DNA of 55,539 nt, from positions 1-55,539 of the forward strand of contig DAIDHE010000467.1 in the NCBI GenBank assembly GCA_027459775.1, given 5' to 3'. Below the pieces are notes generated by a model. The model saw only the letters and a program-made list of their open reading frames with translations. It had not been told where the DNA came from and ran no database searches. Below are positions 45,029 to 55,539 of the stretch, in pieces. The stretch's first letter is position 1. The number at the start of each line of letters is the position of its first letter. Source of the stretch: Planctomycetales bacterium (lineage in GTDB: Bacteria > Planctomycetota > Planctomycetia > Isosphaerales > Isosphaeraceae). Made by a program: the position numbers and the translations under genes.

Positions 45029-46525
45029 ATGCGAGGCCGATTCGGCCCGATCGTACTGGCCGGCATGGCGGCCGCCCTGGGTCTCGCGGTCGTTGTACGA
45101 GCCGACGATCGATACGCAGCGCCACTGCCCGCGGCCCTTCCCCAGCAGCCGGCGGCTCGAGAGCATGCGGGACAAGGCGCCCAGGGGACCGACAGAATCC
45201 CCGCCCCGAAACCCGTGCCGCTCACGCTCGCCATGGTCGAGGGCCTCGCGCTCAAGAACAACCCCACGATTCGCGCGGCCGAGGCCCTGGTGATTCAGCA
45301 GCAGGGGCTGCTCCGGCAGGCGACTCGCTATCCCAATCCCACGCTGGGCTGGGTGCAAACCACCCCGTCACAACTGACCCGAGGCGCGACCCAGGGCGCG
45401 TTCATCAGCCAGGATTTCGTCACCGCCGGCAAGCTCCGCGTGGCGGGAGCGGCGGAAAAGGCCGAGATCGAAATGCGCGACTGGCAGTTGAAAGCCCAGA
45501 CCGCCCGCGTCGTCAATGATGTCCATATTCGTTATTATGAGGCCCTGGGCGCCCGGCACGCCGGGATCGCGGCCGCGGAGCTGGAGCGGCTGGCCGCGGC
45601 CGACTTGAAGGCGATCCAACAACTGGTCGAGGCCAAGCAAGCGTCCCGGCCCGACGTGCTTCAGGCCGAGATCCACCTGAGCGCGGTCCAATCGACCCTC
45701 GAGCAAGCGCGGCTGCGCCATGAGGCCGCCTGCCGGTTGCTTGCCAACGTCGTGGGCATTTCCCAGTTGCCGTCGACCACCCTCACGGGCAACCTCGAGG
45801 CCGACCCGCCCCGGCTCGACTGGCAGGAAAGCCTGGAGCGACTGCTCAAGGAGAGCCCCGTGCTTCGCGCCCAGGCCGCCCAGGTGCGCGAGGCCGCGAT
45901 CGAGGTCCAGTTTCAAAAACGATTGGTGATCCCCAACGTCAGCACCCAGGTGGTGATTCAGCACGATTATGTGCGGGATTTCAATCAGGTGAGCACGCTG
46001 GTCTCGGCCCCGATCCCCTTTTTTAATCGCAATCGCGGCAACATCATCAACGCCGAGGGGTTCTTGATTCAACAAGAGCAAGAGTATAAACGTGTGCAAT
46101 TGGCTTTGGCGGACCAGATGGCGGCCGCGTTTCAAGAATACCTGGGCGCGCGCAATCAGGTCGACCATTTGCGGAAGATCTTGCCGCGGACCCAGGAGAA
46201 TCTCGCCTTGACGCGGCAAGCCTTCCGGAGCGGCCAGGCGGGCTATGACTTCATGCGGGTGCTCGACGCCGAGCAGACCTATTTCCAGACGAAAACCTCC
46301 TACATCGACTCGCTCACCGTCGTCCACCGGCTGTCGATCGAGATTTCGGGCCTGGAGCTGACCGGGGGCTTGAACCCGACGGAAGTTGGGACCGCGCTCC
46401 AGGGCGCGGCCGGGCAGCGGACGGGCGTTCGCAATGTCTTGCTACAACAGGCACAGCAGCAGAACGCCGGGGCGAATCGGCTGCTCCCAGGGGCGATCCA
46501 GAGCACGCTCGGGGGGTCGCCCTGA
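45029..46525 (+). CDS. Outer-membrane efflux protein, TolC/CzcC family
   Basis: 498 residues from the ATG at 45029 with GGGGGAG upstream. Signal peptide (about 1-25) and a short Pro/Gln-rich linker, then two tandem OEP repeats: LTLAMVEGLALKNNPTIRAA and the NPTLGW strand, and a second half with LKESPVLRAQAAQVREAA and PIPFFNRNRGNI. The Gln-rich C-terminus (NVLLQQAQQQNAG) is low in complexity. It forms the outer channel for the adaptor and RND pump that follow in the same direction, 125 and 86 bases apart. Confidence 0.9.
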   Translation: MRGRFGPIVLAGMAAALGLAVVVRADDRYAAPLPAALPQQPAAREHAGQGAQGTDRIPAPKPVPLTLAMVEGLALKNNPTIRAAEALVIQQQGLLRQATRYPNPTLGWVQTTPSQLTRGATQGAFISQDFVTAGKLRVAGAAEKAEIEMRDWQLKAQTARVVNDVHIRYYEALGARHAGIAAAELERLAAADLKAIQQLVEAKQASRPDVLQAEIHLSAVQSTLEQARLRHEAACRLLANVVGISQLPSTTLTGNLEADPPRLDWQESLERLLKESPVLRAQAAQVREAAIEVQFQKRLVIPNVSTQVVIQHDYVRDFNQVSTLVSAPIPFFNRNRGNIINAEGFLIQQEQEYKRVQLALADQMAAAFQEYLGARNQVDHLRKILPRTQENLALTRQAFRSGQAGYDFMRVLDAEQTYFQTKTSYIDSLTVVHRLSIEISGLELTGGLNPTEVGTALQGAAGQRTGVRNVLLQQAQQQNAGANRLLPGAIQSTLGGSP

Positions 46526-46650
46526 TCGGTTATTTGGGGTCCAAGATGACGCCGTTGTAATCCTTGTGTTAGAAAGCCGTCATCTTCTCGCGGTAGGATG
46601 GACAGCCAGGGCTCCTCGTCTTCATGGCTCCGGACAGGGGTGAGAAGGGC

Positions 46651-48036
46651 ATGTTCCGGCGGTGGATTTACGCTCTTCTGAAGTGGGTGCTTGCCGGGTG
46701 TGCGATCGGCGGCCTGATCTTCGCCGCCTACTGGGTGAGCGGCGAGATGCGCGCTGAGCGTCTCCTGGAAGGAGACGAAGACAAGATCCAATCGCCCCAC
46801 CGGCTGAACCAGGGCGTGGTGGAACTGGGGGCCGACGCGGCGGAGCGTTATGGACTCAAGGACACGCCCGCACGCGCAGTCGCTTGGTCGCTTGAGCTGC
46901 CGATCTATGGCCAGGTCGTACCGAACTCCGCAGCCGCGGCCGGGGTCCGATCGCCCTTCGCCGGGACGTTGCGGTCCACGCCCCACGCCGCCTGGCCCGA
47001 GCCGGGACGGCTGCTGCGGGCCGGCGATCCCGTGGGCTGGATCGACCTTCGGCTCGCGCCCCAGGAACGGCTCAACCTGCGCGACAACCTCAACAGCGCC
47101 CGTCTCAGGAAAGAGGGGGCCGAGAAGATCGTCGCGCTTCAGCGCGAGCGAGTGAAGCGGATCCAGAAGGTCTCGGAGTCGCAAATCGTCCCCGGCCAGC
47201 AACTGGATGACGCGCGGGTCTTGCTCGCGGACGCCGAGACGCAACTGGCGATCGCGACGGCGGCCGTGGATTTGTGGAAGGAAGCACTTGCCGATATGGC
47301 CCGGCCGGGCGGTCCCGAGGCCACGACTTACAGCCGGCCGCTCGCGGCCCCCGCGGATGGCACGGTCGTCGAGCTGACGGCGCGGCCGGGGATGGAGGTC
47401 GAGGCTGGCGCGGTCGTGATGCAACTGGTCGATTTCCGTCGGCCGCTCGTGCGAATGGATCTCCCGCGGGCGACGCTCGGCGCGGGGCCGCCGGCTCGGT
47501 TGCGAGTCTTCCCCATCTCGGCCGAGCCGCCCGCCCCAGGCGGCGTGCTCGAGACCCAACCGCCCGCCTCGACGTCAGCGCCCCTCGAGGTCTTTCTGGT
47601 CGGCCCCTCGCCCCGGGTGGATGACGCGTCGCAGTTCGCCGGCTACTGGTATACCGCGGTGCTCGACCCGGCCCAGGCGGCTTCCGAATATCGCGGAGCA
47701 AGTCTCGGGGATGCCGACACACATGCCGGCTGGCGTCCCGGGCTGAGAGTCAAGGCGAACATGACGCCCCCCGAGGCGCGGCCCCAGCCGGCCGTCGCGG
47801 TCCCCGTGGGCGCTGTCCTGTTCCATCAGGGTCGGAGCTTGGTCTATGTGCGCGTGAGGCCAGGCGCATACGAACGGCGCGAGGTGAAGATCCTGGGCCG
47901 CCAGGGTGATTCCTGGGTTCTCACACCGCGCGAGAGCTCGGGCCTGGTGGGCCTGTCGGTTGACGAAGTCGTCGCCAGCGAGGGGGGGCAAGTACTGCTC
48001 TCGGAAGAGTTCCGCGGAGACATGGAGTCCGACTGA
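46651..48036 (+). CDS. Periplasmic adaptor of RND efflux (HlyD/CusB-like)
   Basis: 461 residues from the ATG at 46651 (GAGAAGG upstream; an ATG at 46624 has no better site). An N-terminal membrane anchor (about 8-31) is followed by a barrel-sandwich half motif (GVRSPFAGTLRSTP, then GDPVGWIDLRLAPQERL), a coiled-coil hairpin (about 150-210), the second lipoyl half (PADGTVVELTARPGMEVEAG) and a beta-barrel with AVPVGAVLFHQGRSLVYVRV. It links the pump to the TolC-like channel. A Pro-rich insertion (about 285-325) lies in the barrel region. Confidence 0.88.
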   Translation: MFRRWIYALLKWVLAGCAIGGLIFAAYWVSGEMRAERLLEGDEDKIQSPHRLNQGVVELGADAAERYGLKDTPARAVAWSLELPIYGQVVPNSAAAAGVRSPFAGTLRSTPHAAWPEPGRLLRAGDPVGWIDLRLAPQERLNLRDNLNSARLRKEGAEKIVALQRERVKRIQKVSESQIVPGQQLDDARVLLADAETQLAIATAAVDLWKEALADMARPGGPEATTYSRPLAAPADGTVVELTARPGMEVEAGAVVMQLVDFRRPLVRMDLPRATLGAGPPARLRVFPISAEPPAPGGVLETQPPASTSAPLEVFLVGPSPRVDDASQFAGYWYTAVLDPAQAASEYRGASLGDADTHAGWRPGLRVKANMTPPEARPQPAVAVPVGAVLFHQGRSLVYVRVRPGAYERREVKILGRQGDSWVLTPRESSGLVGLSVDEVVASEGGQVLLSEEFRGDMESD

Positions 48037-48122
48037 AGAATTGCTCAGGGGCGACGCGCGGCCCCGGCCACGGGGACCAGAGCGCCTCTTTGAACCCTTG
48101 CCTTGGGATCGTGAACCTCGCC

Positions 48123-51100
48123 ATGCTTCAGGCCATCGTCCAGTGGTCCATCAAGAATCGGGTCGTCGTTGTCGTCCTGTCCGCGCTCCTGCTGGCGTTC
48201 GGCCTCCACGCCGCCGAGCACGCCAAGCTCGACGTCTTTCCCGAGTTCGTGCCGCCCCAGGTCGTCGTTCAAACCGAGGTGCCTGGGCTCTCGGCGAGCG
48301 AAGTCGAGCCCCTGGTCACGATGCCGATCGAGCAAGCGCTCAACGGTGTTCCCGGCCTCGACGTGCTTCGCTCGCAATCGATCCAGGGGCTCTCGGTCTG
48401 CACCCTGATCTTCGAGGACGGGGTCGACGTCTACCGGGCTCGCCAGCTCGTGGCCGAACGTCTGACGGAGACGGCCGGGCAGCTCCCCGACGGCGTCAAG
48501 CCTCCCAAGGTGGGCCCGCTGACGTCGTCGACCGGCCGGCTCCTGGTCGTTGGATTCACGTCGGAAAAGCTCTCGCCGCTCGCGCTGCGCGACTGGGCGC
48601 AGTGGACCCTACGGCCGCGACTGCTGGCCGTCCGGGGCGTGGCCCAGGTGACGCTCTTCGGAGGCGGCGTACGCGAGTTTCAGGTGCAAGTCGACCCCGA
48701 AAAGCTGATCGCTCACCACCTCACGTTCACCGACGTTCTGAACGCCGCCCGCCAGGCCACCGGCGTCCGAGGCGCGGGCTTTCAAGAGGACGCCAATCAG
48801 CGGTCGATCCTGCGCGTCGAAGCCCAGGTCCACTCCGCCGCCGAACTGGGTCAGGCCGTGGTGGCCATGTCCGAGGGAACGCCCGTGCGGCTCCGCGACG
48901 TGGCCGCCGTGGTGGATGCTGAGGAACCGAAGTTCGGCGACGCCGCCATCGACGGCCGGCCGGGCGTGACCGTCGACGTCTTCAAGCAGTTCGAAGGCGA
49001 CACCCTGGAAACGACCCGCCGGCTCGAAGCCGAGCTGAATCGGTTGCGGCCAGGGCTCGATCAGCAGGGGATCGTCTACCACCCGGCCCTGTTCCGGCAA
49101 GCCGATTTCATCGAGCGGGCGCTAGGAAACGTCACCCAGGCCCTGCTTCTGGGGGCGGTGCTGGTGGCCGTGGTGCTCTTTGTCTTTCTGTTCAACGCCC
49201 GGACCGCGCTGATCTCGCTCCTGGCGATCCCGCTCTCGCTTCTGGGCGCGATCCTGATCCTGTGGACTTGCGGCGTCAGCCTGAACACGATGACCCTGGG
49301 CGGGCTGGCCATCGCCGTGGGCGAGGTGGTGGACGACGCGGTCATCGACGTCGAGAACATCTTCCGCCGGCTGCGCGAAAACGCCCGCCTGAGCCGTCCA
49401 CGTTCCGCGGCTGCGATCGTGTTATCGGCCTCGCTCGAGGTCCGCGGCGCGGTCGTTTACGCCACATTTATCGTTGTGTTGGTGTTCATGCCGGTATTTT
49501 TTCTGAGCGGCCTGCAGGGGCGGTTGTTTTCGCCGCTCGGTTACGCCTATGTCGCGGCCGTGCTGGTTTCACTGGCCGTGGCCTTGACCGTCACGCCGGC
49601 CCTGTCGCTGCTCTTGCTCCCAGGCGCGGGCGGCGCACAAGAGCCCCCGCTCGTCCGCTGGATCCAGGGGGGCTATGAGCGGCTTCTGCGTCGGCTCGAT
49701 CGCGAGCTCATGCTCGTCGCGACCTGCCTGGCGACCCTGGTCGCCGCCGCCGGGTGGGCGATGTACCATTTCGGCGGCGAGTCTCTCCCCGAGATGCGGG
49801 AAAGCCATTTCGTCCTGCACATGCAGGGCATACCGGGCACTTCGCTGCCGCAGTCGATCGCGGCCGGCAACGCGGTTTCCCGATCCCTCATGAAGATCCC
49901 CGCCGTGGTTCACGTCTCCCAGCAGGCGGGCCGGACCGAGCTCGGCGAGGACGCCTGGGGCGTTGAGTATAGCGAGCTCGAGGTCAGCCTGAAGGATCTG
50001 GGCGCGGAGGATTTCGAGGCCGCCGAGGAAGCCCTGAAGGCCGCTCTTCGAGATCATTTTCCGGGCTTCTCGTTCGAGATCTTCTCGTTTCTGTCGGAGC
50101 GCATCCAGGAGACGATCTCCGGCGTCATCGCCCCGATCGCGGTCAAGATCCGCGGAGATGATCTTGGAGAGATCGACCGCGCCGCCCTCGCGATCGCCCG
50201 CGCGATCGGCGCCATCCGTGGCAGTGACAACATCCGTCCAGAGCCGCAGACCGGCCAGCCCGAGCTGGTGATCCGTCCGCGCCCGGACGACGCGGCCCAC
50301 TACAACCTACGAGCCGCGGACATCCTCGACGCCGTCCACGCCGCCTACCAGGGGGCCGAGGTCGCCCAGGCTTACGACCGCAACCGGATCATCAATCTGG
50401 TGGTGATTCTCGAGCCCAGGATCCGGAACGATCCCAGCGCAATCGGGGATCTCTGGATCTCCGCGCCGGGCGCTGGTTCGGCCGCCGCGAGCGCGCTCGG
50501 GCCAACCTCGGATCGGATCCAGCTCAAGCAGGTCGCCGACGTGTTCCTCTCGGACGGCCGCTTTCTGGTGCGGCACGAGGGAGGGGTTCGGCAACAGCTC
50601 GTGACTTGTGAGGTCCGCGGGCGCGACATCGAATCGTTCGCGGCCGAGGCCGAGCGGCGGCTGGGCACCCTGAGCCTGCCCGCGGGCGTGACCTGCACCG
50701 TCACCGGCGCACACGAGGTCAAGCGGGCCGCCCAGCGAGAGCTGCTGAGCCTGGGGCTTGCCGCCGGCGCGGGCGTTTTGCTGATGCTGGGGATGGCGTT
50801 CGGGACGCTCAGGCGGCTACTGCTCATCCTGGTGAACCTGCCGTTCGCGCTGGTCGGCGGCGTGGCGGCGGTCTCGATGATGGGGGGCGTGCTGGACGTC
50901 GGCTCGATGATCGGCTTCGTGACCCTTTTTGGCATCACGACCCGGAACGGCATCATGATGGTGTCGCACTGGCAGCATCTGGGCGAGGCCGAGGGCGTGC
51001 CCTGGGGCCCGGAGCTCATCTTCCGCGGCGCACGCGAGCGGCTGGCGCCGGTGCTCATGACCGCGATCGTGACCGCGCTGGGGCTTCTTCCGATCGCCCT

Positions 51101-51242
51101 GAGCTGGGGCGAGCCAGGCGCCGAGATCGAAGGGCCGATGGCCCTCGTGATCCTGGGCGGACTCGTGACCTCGACTGGGCTGAACCTGCTGGCGCTGCCG
51201 GTGTTGTATCGCCGCTTCGGGATGCGCGACACCTCTCCCTGA
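48123..51242 (+). CDS. Heavy-metal-type RND efflux pump (CusA/CzcA family)
   Basis: 1039 residues from the ATG at 48123 ([19 protein letters not shown]); the ribosome site is weak and a TTG start further up is less likely. The layout is normal for the class: first membrane helix, large porter loop beginning [19 protein letters not shown], six helices, second loop, six helices. The segment [18 protein letters not shown] carries Asp404, Asp405, Asp409 and Glu411, matching the acidic proton-relay motif of metal RND pumps. It exports metal ions from periplasm or cytoplasm; Cu/Ag versus Zn/Co/Ni cannot be decided. No metal-sensing regulator lies next to it. Confidence 0.92.
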   Translation: MLQAIVQWSIKNRVVVVVLSALLLAFGLHAAEHAKLDVFPEFVPPQVVVQTEVPGLSASEVEPLVTMPIEQALNGVPGLDVLRSQSIQGLSVCTLIFEDGVDVYRARQLVAERLTETAGQLPDGVKPPKVGPLTSSTGRLLVVGFTSEKLSPLALRDWAQWTLRPRLLAVRGVAQVTLFGGGVREFQVQVDPEKLIAHHLTFTDVLNAARQATGVRGAGFQEDANQRSILRVEAQVHSAAELGQAVVAMSEGTPVRLRDVAAVVDAEEPKFGDAAIDGRPGVTVDVFKQFEGDTLETTRRLEAELNRLRPGLDQQGIVYHPALFRQADFIERALGNVTQALLLGAVLVAVVLFVFLFNARTALISLLAIPLSLLGAILILWTCGVSLNTMTLGGLAIAVGEVVDDAVIDVENIFRRLRENARLSRPRSAAAIVLSASLEVRGAVVYATFIVVLVFMPVFFLSGLQGRLFSPLGYAYVAAVLVSLAVALTVTPALSLLLLPGAGGAQEPPLVRWIQGGYERLLRRLDRELMLVATCLATLVAAAGWAMYHFGGESLPEMRESHFVLHMQGIPGTSLPQSIAAGNAVSRSLMKIPAVVHVSQQAGRTELGEDAWGVEYSELEVSLKDLGAEDFEAAEEALKAALRDHFPGFSFEIFSFLSERIQETISGVIAPIAVKIRGDDLGEIDRAALAIARAIGAIRGSDNIRPEPQTGQPELVIRPRPDDAAHYNLRAADILDAVHAAYQGAEVAQAYDRNRIINLVVILEPRIRNDPSAIGDLWISAPGAGSAAASALGPTSDRIQLKQVADVFLSDGRFLVRHEGGVRQQLVTCEVRGRDIESFAAEAERRLGTLSLPAGVTCTVTGAHEVKRAAQRELLSLGLAAGAGVLLMLGMAFGTLRRLLLILVNLPFALVGGVAAVSMMGGVLDVGSMIGFVTLFGITTRNGIMMVSHWQHLGEAEGVPWGPELIFRGARERLAPVLMTAIVTALGLLPIALSWGEPGAEIEGPMALVILGGLVTSTGLNLLALPVLYRRFGMRDTSP

Positions 51243-51346
51243 GCTCCCGGCAAGCGGCCGCGCTCCGTCGCGGCGTGGGTTTGGGGTATCGTCGGGTGAT
51301 CGTGTTCGTTGCTTTCGAAGAGTTTCCAACCGAGGTTCCCCGCGCG

Positions 51347-51769
<423 letters not shown>

Positions 51770-51791
51770 CCGGCCCGCGATCGCGATTGCG

Positions 51792-53921
51792 TCATCTCGG
51801 CTGATCCACCCAGATGGACCGGAGCTCGATCACACGGAGCGAGCGGACCCGCGCGGCGCCGCGAGCGGCGGCAATCTCGATGCGGTCGTTGCTCGGGAGG
51901 AAGCACGCCGAAAGCGAGACCTCGCCGTCGTTGGCAAACGCCTCGATCGACGTCCGGTCCACCAGGATCTCGACCGTTCTCACACGATCCCGCACCGGAG
52001 CGGGCCGGCTCTCGCAGGCCGCCGTCCGGTCGGTGAGGCTCACACGCGCGCCCCGAATGCGAAATTCCACCGTGGACCCCTCGGGGATCTCGACTTCGGC
52101 CAGCATTCGGAACAGATCCCCGGCCGGGGCCAGGGCCCGCGTCTCGCCCGCGGCGAGTCTCAGGTCGTCAAAGCGGTGCTCCTTGCCCTGAAGGCGCTCG
52201 ATCTCTCGGGCGGGCCGGCGGAAGAGCCGTGGCGCGCCTTCCACCACGCGGAGGGTCAGGTCGCAGGGGAAGGTCATCTGCTGGTTAAAGGGCATGCCCG
52301 GGTACTTTCCACCTCGCATCCAGGCAATCTGGACCCTCCGCCCCGCCTGGCCTTCGATCTTGCCCCACGACTGGGTGGCATAGAAATTGGGGCCGAGGTC
52401 GCAGGGCCGTTGAGGCGTCTCAGCGGTGAATCTCATCCCGTCAAACTCCCCCACCGAATAGTTGCCGTTGCCTCGCACCAGCACCCATTTCTGGCGGGCG
52501 AGGTCGCCGTCCACGGGAAGCCGGAACATGTCCGGGCACTCAAAGCAATCGGGGATCGAGTCCTTGAGCTCGGTCCAATCGAGCAGGTTGTTCGACGCGA
52601 ACAGGAAATACGACCCTGCCCCGTAGAGGACCATGAGCCAGCGCCGGCTCGGCTCGTGCCAGAAGACCATCGGGTCGCGCTCGGGGTGGACCAGCACGGG
52701 GTTCTTCGCGTATTTGGTCCACGTCCGCCCCTTATCGAGACTGTAGGAGAGGCACTGGCTGCGATTGTCGTTGCCGGCCCAGAAAGCGACGAGCGGCGGC
52801 GTCCTGCCGTCAGGTGAGAGCCCCGACGTATTGTGCCTGTCCAGGACCGACCCGCCCGACTGGACGCCGCCGCCGAACCGCTTGTCTTCCCAGAACGCGG
52901 GCTGGAGCTCGGTCCAGTGAATCAGATCCTTGCTCACCGCGTGGATCCAGCATTTATTCCAGCGCTGGGCGAACAGGTGGTACTCGCCGTCCAGATGGAT
53001 GAGCCCGTTGGGATCGTTGAGCCAGCCCTCCTCGCGCATGCCAGGCTCGAGTTTGCGGTAGGTCCACTGGCGGGCGGTGAAGTGGAATTGAGGGCGCAGG
53101 GACTCGCGGTAGAGGTCGGGCCGGGGGGGCGGAATCGCGTCGAATTGGTAGCGTTTCCGCAGTTCGGCCACCCGGCCAGCGCCCCCGGCGAGGCGCTCGA
53201 CGTCGACATCCGGCAGGGCTCGGTCCCAGACGGCGACATGGTCGATCAGACCGGACCATCCCGTCTTGACGCCGCCGCCGTCGGGCTCGGCTCCGATCAG
53301 GAAGGGCTGGGTGTTCCCGCGCCGCAGAGGGCCGGACGGGAAGGCCTCGTCCATGAGAACCCCATCGACGAACATTTGCAGGGTCTTGCCATCGTATCGG
53401 CAGACGACGTCATGCCACGCGCTCGCGCCGATCCTGGCCAGGGGCGCGGAGACGGGCGTCATGCCGGCCGTGCCCTGCGTGCCCAGCTCGAAGCTCAGCT
53501 CGGCGTCGCTGGCGTAGAGATTGTAGATCAGGCGGTCGTGGCCACCGTGCTTGCTGACCAGCGGGGCGTTCCAGGCCCCGGTCGGGCTGCGCAGGCGGAC
53601 GCTGAGGGTGAAGGCCGCCCCCGAGATGTTCAGTTTTCCCCCCTTCCCTTGCCCGGCGTCCAGATAGCCGCCGTCGAGCCGCGCCACTCGACCGTCGTTT
53701 CCGCCCGCCAGGGATTCGCGGAGATCCCGCCCCTCCAGTTGCACGCCGGCCACGGACTTCCCCACGACCCGGAGCTCGTTCCCACCGGAGGCGTTCTCAA
53801 GGTTCGCCATGTGCCAGGCCGCCACGGCGGATCGAAAGACGTCATCCGTCGCTCCCGGCTTGGACTGAGGAGCCGCGACGGCGAGAAGGACCAGGGCGGT
53901 GCAGTGGGTGATCGAGGGCAT
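51792..53921 (-). CDS. Exported GH32 fructan/sucrose hydrolase with LamG-like domain
   Basis: 709 residues. A signal peptide (about 1-18) and a concanavalin/LamG-like domain (about 25-235; GAAFTLSVRLRSP, VCRYDGKTLQMFVDGVLM) precede the GH32 five-blade propeller. The catalytic triad is visible: Asp303 in WLNDPNG (nucleophile), Asp416 in RDP and Glu461 in ECPD (acid/base). A C-terminal beta-sandwich ends in EILVDRTSIEAFANDGE, typical of the family. It should release fructose from levan, inulin or sucrose outside the cytoplasm. Last gene of the porter-kinase-GH32 unit, 49 bases after the kinase. Confidence 0.92.
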   Translation of the reverse strand: MPSITHCTALVLLAVAAPQSKPGATDDVFRSAVAAWHMANLENASGGNELRVVGKSVAGVQLEGRDLRESLAGGNDGRVARLDGGYLDAGQGKGGKLNISGAAFTLSVRLRSPTGAWNAPLVSKHGGHDRLIYNLYASDAELSFELGTQGTAGMTPVSAPLARIGASAWHDVVCRYDGKTLQMFVDGVLMDEAFPSGPLRRGNTQPFLIGAEPDGGGVKTGWSGLIDHVAVWDRALPDVDVERLAGGAGRVAELRKRYQFDAIPPPRPDLYRESLRPQFHFTARQWTYRKLEPGMREEGWLNDPNGLIHLDGEYHLFAQRWNKCWIHAVSKDLIHWTELQPAFWEDKRFGGGVQSGGSVLDRHNTSGLSPDGRTPPLVAFWAGNDNRSQCLSYSLDKGRTWTKYAKNPVLVHPERDPMVFWHEPSRRWLMVLYGAGSYFLFASNNLLDWTELKDSIPDCFECPDMFRLPVDGDLARQKWVLVRGNGNYSVGEFDGMRFTAETPQRPCDLGPNFYATQSWGKIEGQAGRRVQIAWMRGGKYPGMPFNQQMTFPCDLTLRVVEGAPRLFRRPAREIERLQGKEHRFDDLRLAAGETRALAPAGDLFRMLAEVEIPEGSTVEFRIRGARVSLTDRTAACESRPAPVRDRVRTVEILVDRTSIEAFANDGEVSLSACFLPSNDRIEIAAARGAARVRSLRVIELRSIWVDQPR

Positions 53922-53970
53922 GGGTCGGTACTCGATGATGGGATCTTTCGGGCGCGGGACGTCGCCGGCA

Positions 53971-54591
53971 CTACCCGCCGGCCGGGAAGGAGAGGTCGGC
54001 GCGGGCGCGGCAGTCGTCTTCGAGAATGGTCAGGGCGTTCCGGCGGTCGTTGCTGTCCGCCCGGCGGCGCGCCTCGGACGCCGTCGCGGCGAGGCCGCAC
54101 TCCAGGTGCCGGGCGGCGACGCGGCTCAGGGCCACCTCGAGCTCGCAATCGAGGAAGACCGTGAAGTCGAACAGGCCGGCCATCCGCCAGTCACTTAGCA
54201 GCAGATAGAGCCCTTCCACGATCACGAGAGGCGCACCGGGTGGTACGACCACCGCGCCGGGCCTGGGATCCTTGGCGGCGTGGTCGAAGGCCGGGAAGAC
54301 GCCCTGGCCGGCCGCACGAAGGCGGGTCAGGTCGGCCCGTAGTGCCTCTGGGTCGAACGTGTCCGGCGCGCCCCGTCGGGCGAGTCCGTCGGCGGAGAGG
54401 GCTGCGCGAGGTAGGTGGTAGCCGTCCATCGGGATCACCACGGCCCCCGCCACGTGAGACGCCACATCCTCGGCGATCGTACTCTTGCCCGCGCCCGGAA
54501 TGCCCGCGATCGCCACCAACCACGGGGCCGGCCTCCGTTCGCGGAATGCGCCCAAGATCGCGGCAGTTTCCGGCCTGGTCACGCTCGCCAT
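53971..54591 (-). CDS. P-loop sugar/nucleoside kinase (uridine-kinase-like, FrcK-like)
   Basis: 206 residues from the ATG at 54591, preceded by GGAGAG; ATGs at 54627 and 54636 lack a site. Walker A GIPGAGKST, then PMDGYHLPRAALS with the substrate-binding Asp, APDTFDPEALRADL, VEGLYLLL and a C-terminal helical region with RVAARHLECG. This is the uridine kinase/phosphoribulokinase-like group that includes kinases linked to fructose transport. Between a sugar porter and a GH32 enzyme, phosphorylation of imported fructose is the natural inference. Confidence 0.82.
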   Translation of the reverse strand: MASVTRPETAAILGAFRERRPAPWLVAIAGIPGAGKSTIAEDVASHVAGAVVIPMDGYHLPRAALSADGLARRGAPDTFDPEALRADLTRLRAAGQGVFPAFDHAAKDPRPGAVVVPPGAPLVIVEGLYLLLSDWRMAGLFDFTVFLDCELEVALSRVAARHLECGLAATASEARRRADSNDRRNALTILEDDCRARADLSFPAGG

Positions 54592-54656
54592 CTTCGCACT
54601 CTCCGAGCCGCCCCCAAGATAAGCCATCACGATCATGCCAGAACCCGGCGACTCCG

Positions 54657-55539
54657 TCACGCGAGCCGGGACTCGATGTCTTCCAGAGTCCCGCCCTTGG
54701 TCTCGGGCATGATCTTCCACGCGAAGACGAGCTGGAGAATCATCATCGCCGCGAAGAACCCGAAAGGCCACGCACCCGACCGCGCGGCGACGATGGGGAA
54801 AGTCCAGCTCACCAGAGCGGCCATGAACCAATGAGTGAAACTGCCCAGAGCCTGCCCCTTGGCCCGGACGGCGTTCGGGAAAACCTCAGAGATGAACACC
54901 CAGATGACCGCGCCCTGACTGAAGGCGTGAGAGGCCTGGAATACCAACAGGCCGGCGAGGACGACCAGGCCGCCTGCCCGGTCAAACTCGCCGCCGTAAT
55001 GGTGGAAGGCCCAGGTGACAGCGCCCAGGCTCGCGATGTAGCCGAACGACCCCCAGATGATCAGCTTGCGCCGGCCGACAAAATCGATGAGGGCCATGCC
55101 GGCCAGCGTGAAGACGAGATTGGTGCCGCCCACCGCGATGCTCTGCGAGAGCGCGGCCCCCGCCCCCACGCCGGTCATCTCAAAGATCCTCGGCGCATAA
55201 TACATGAGCGCGTTGATGCCCGAGAGCTGGTTGAACATCGCGATCGACCAGGCCAGGAAGATCGACCAGGCATACCGCCGGCGAAAGAGATGGTCCTCCG
55301 CGTGAATTCCCGTGAGGGAGGCCTCGATCTCGCGGAGCTCCCGCGCCACGTCGTCGTGCCCCAGCCGAGCCAGGACCGCGCCGGCCTCGCTCACGCGGCC
55401 CGCCTTCACCAGCCACCGCGGGCTCTCGACGATCCCCGTGATCAGGGCGAGGAACGCCGCCGAGGGCGCTGCCACGACGCCGAGCATCCAGCGCCAGGCC
55501 ACCGCGGAGGGAAAATAGAGGCTGATCAGATAGTTCGAG
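54657..55539 (-). CDS. MFS sugar porter, C-terminal part (cut by window edge)
   Basis: About 293 residues are visible and the gene continues beyond the right edge. Sugar-porter signatures are present: ESPRWLVKAGR after helix 6, MFNQLSGINALMYYAPRIF in helix 7, LIDFVGRRKL, and VFISEVFPNAVRAKGQ with PETKGGTLE at the end. Six membrane helices can be followed. It would import a mono- or disaccharide by proton symport; fructose or sucrose fits the neighbours. First gene seen of the unit leading to the kinase and GH32. Confidence 0.9.
   Translation of the reverse strand, partial: SNYLISLYFPSAVAWRWMLGVVAAPSAAFLALITGIVESPRWLVKAGRVSEAGAVLARLGHDDVARELREIEASLTGIHAEDHLFRRRYAWSIFLAWSIAMFNQLSGINALMYYAPRIFEMTGVGAGAALSQSIAVGGTNLVFTLAGMALIDFVGRRKLIIWGSFGYIASLGAVTWAFHHYGGEFDRAGGLVVLAGLLVFQASHAFSQGAVIWVFISEVFPNAVRAKGQALGSFTHWFMAALVSWTFPIVAARSGAWPFGFFAAMMILQLVFAWKIMPETKGGTLEDIESRLA

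Overview
The window looks like chromosomal DNA of a planctomycete, most likely of the Isosphaera/Singulisphaera type. The signs are high GC, a short ECF sigma gene overlapping a membrane-anchored Ser/Thr kinase gene, many exported (often Tat-type) Gfo/Idh/MocA oxidoreductases and sugar-isomerase-like TIM barrels, exported beta-helix proteins, and a protein with the N-terminal 'ALKSTGPRTPEGEKRARFNALKHGL'-type block common in that phylum (see the 37946-39007 entry). No rRNA or species marker is present, so the assignment is inferential.

Layout. (1) 1-967: left copy of a 481-bp direct repeat, holding the 5' end of a sigma gene that runs off the window, then a transposase remnant. (2) 1116-17553, all on the minus strand: an Rrf2-type regulator with a near-consensus promoter heads a long, tightly packed operon of exported saccharide-degrading proteins (Gfo/Idh/MocA, DUF6807, TIM-barrel isomerase, GH141-like beta-helix, DUF4838/TIM-barrel fusion, helical glycosidase-like protein, GH36 alpha-galactosidase, pectate-lyase-like beta-helix, TIM-barrel protein). 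Several junctions are ATGA overlaps. (3) 17888-21676, minus strand: a second unit of two Gfo/Idh/MocA oxidoreductases and one isomerase. (4) 22141-24178: kinase (apparently cut short) and ECF sigma factor, followed by the right copy of the direct repeat. (5) 24601-40333: a candidate genomic island between an intact tRNA-Gln(CUG) and a 26-bp copy of its 3' end. It holds a PIN toxin/antitoxin pair, an XRE regulator, a possible PD-(D/E)XK protein, a complete IS630 element, a 2338-residue helicase-nuclease with two arrays of internal repeats, three broken transposases (IS1380, ISKra4, IS66) and a repeat-rich protein. (6) 40517-51769: ordinary chromosome with another Gfo/Idh/MocA gene, a small lipoprotein, an exported protein, a HExxH metallopeptidase, a TolC/adaptor/heavy-metal-type RND efflux set and a YjbQ-family protein. 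(7) 51792-55539, minus strand: MFS sugar porter (cut by the window edge), P-loop sugar/nucleoside kinase and GH32 enzyme, a plausible fructan or sucrose utilisation unit.

How they may work together. Region 2 reads as a periplasmic pathway for a plant or algal heteropolysaccharide: beta-helix and GH36 enzymes trim it, and the oxidoreductase plus isomerase-like proteins could carry out oxidation-assisted glycoside cleavage. The substrate is not determinable from sequence. Region 5 reads as an accessory island whose main cargo is a probable nucleic-acid-targeting helicase-nuclease, plausibly anti-phage. That is inferred from domain content and neighbours, not shown.
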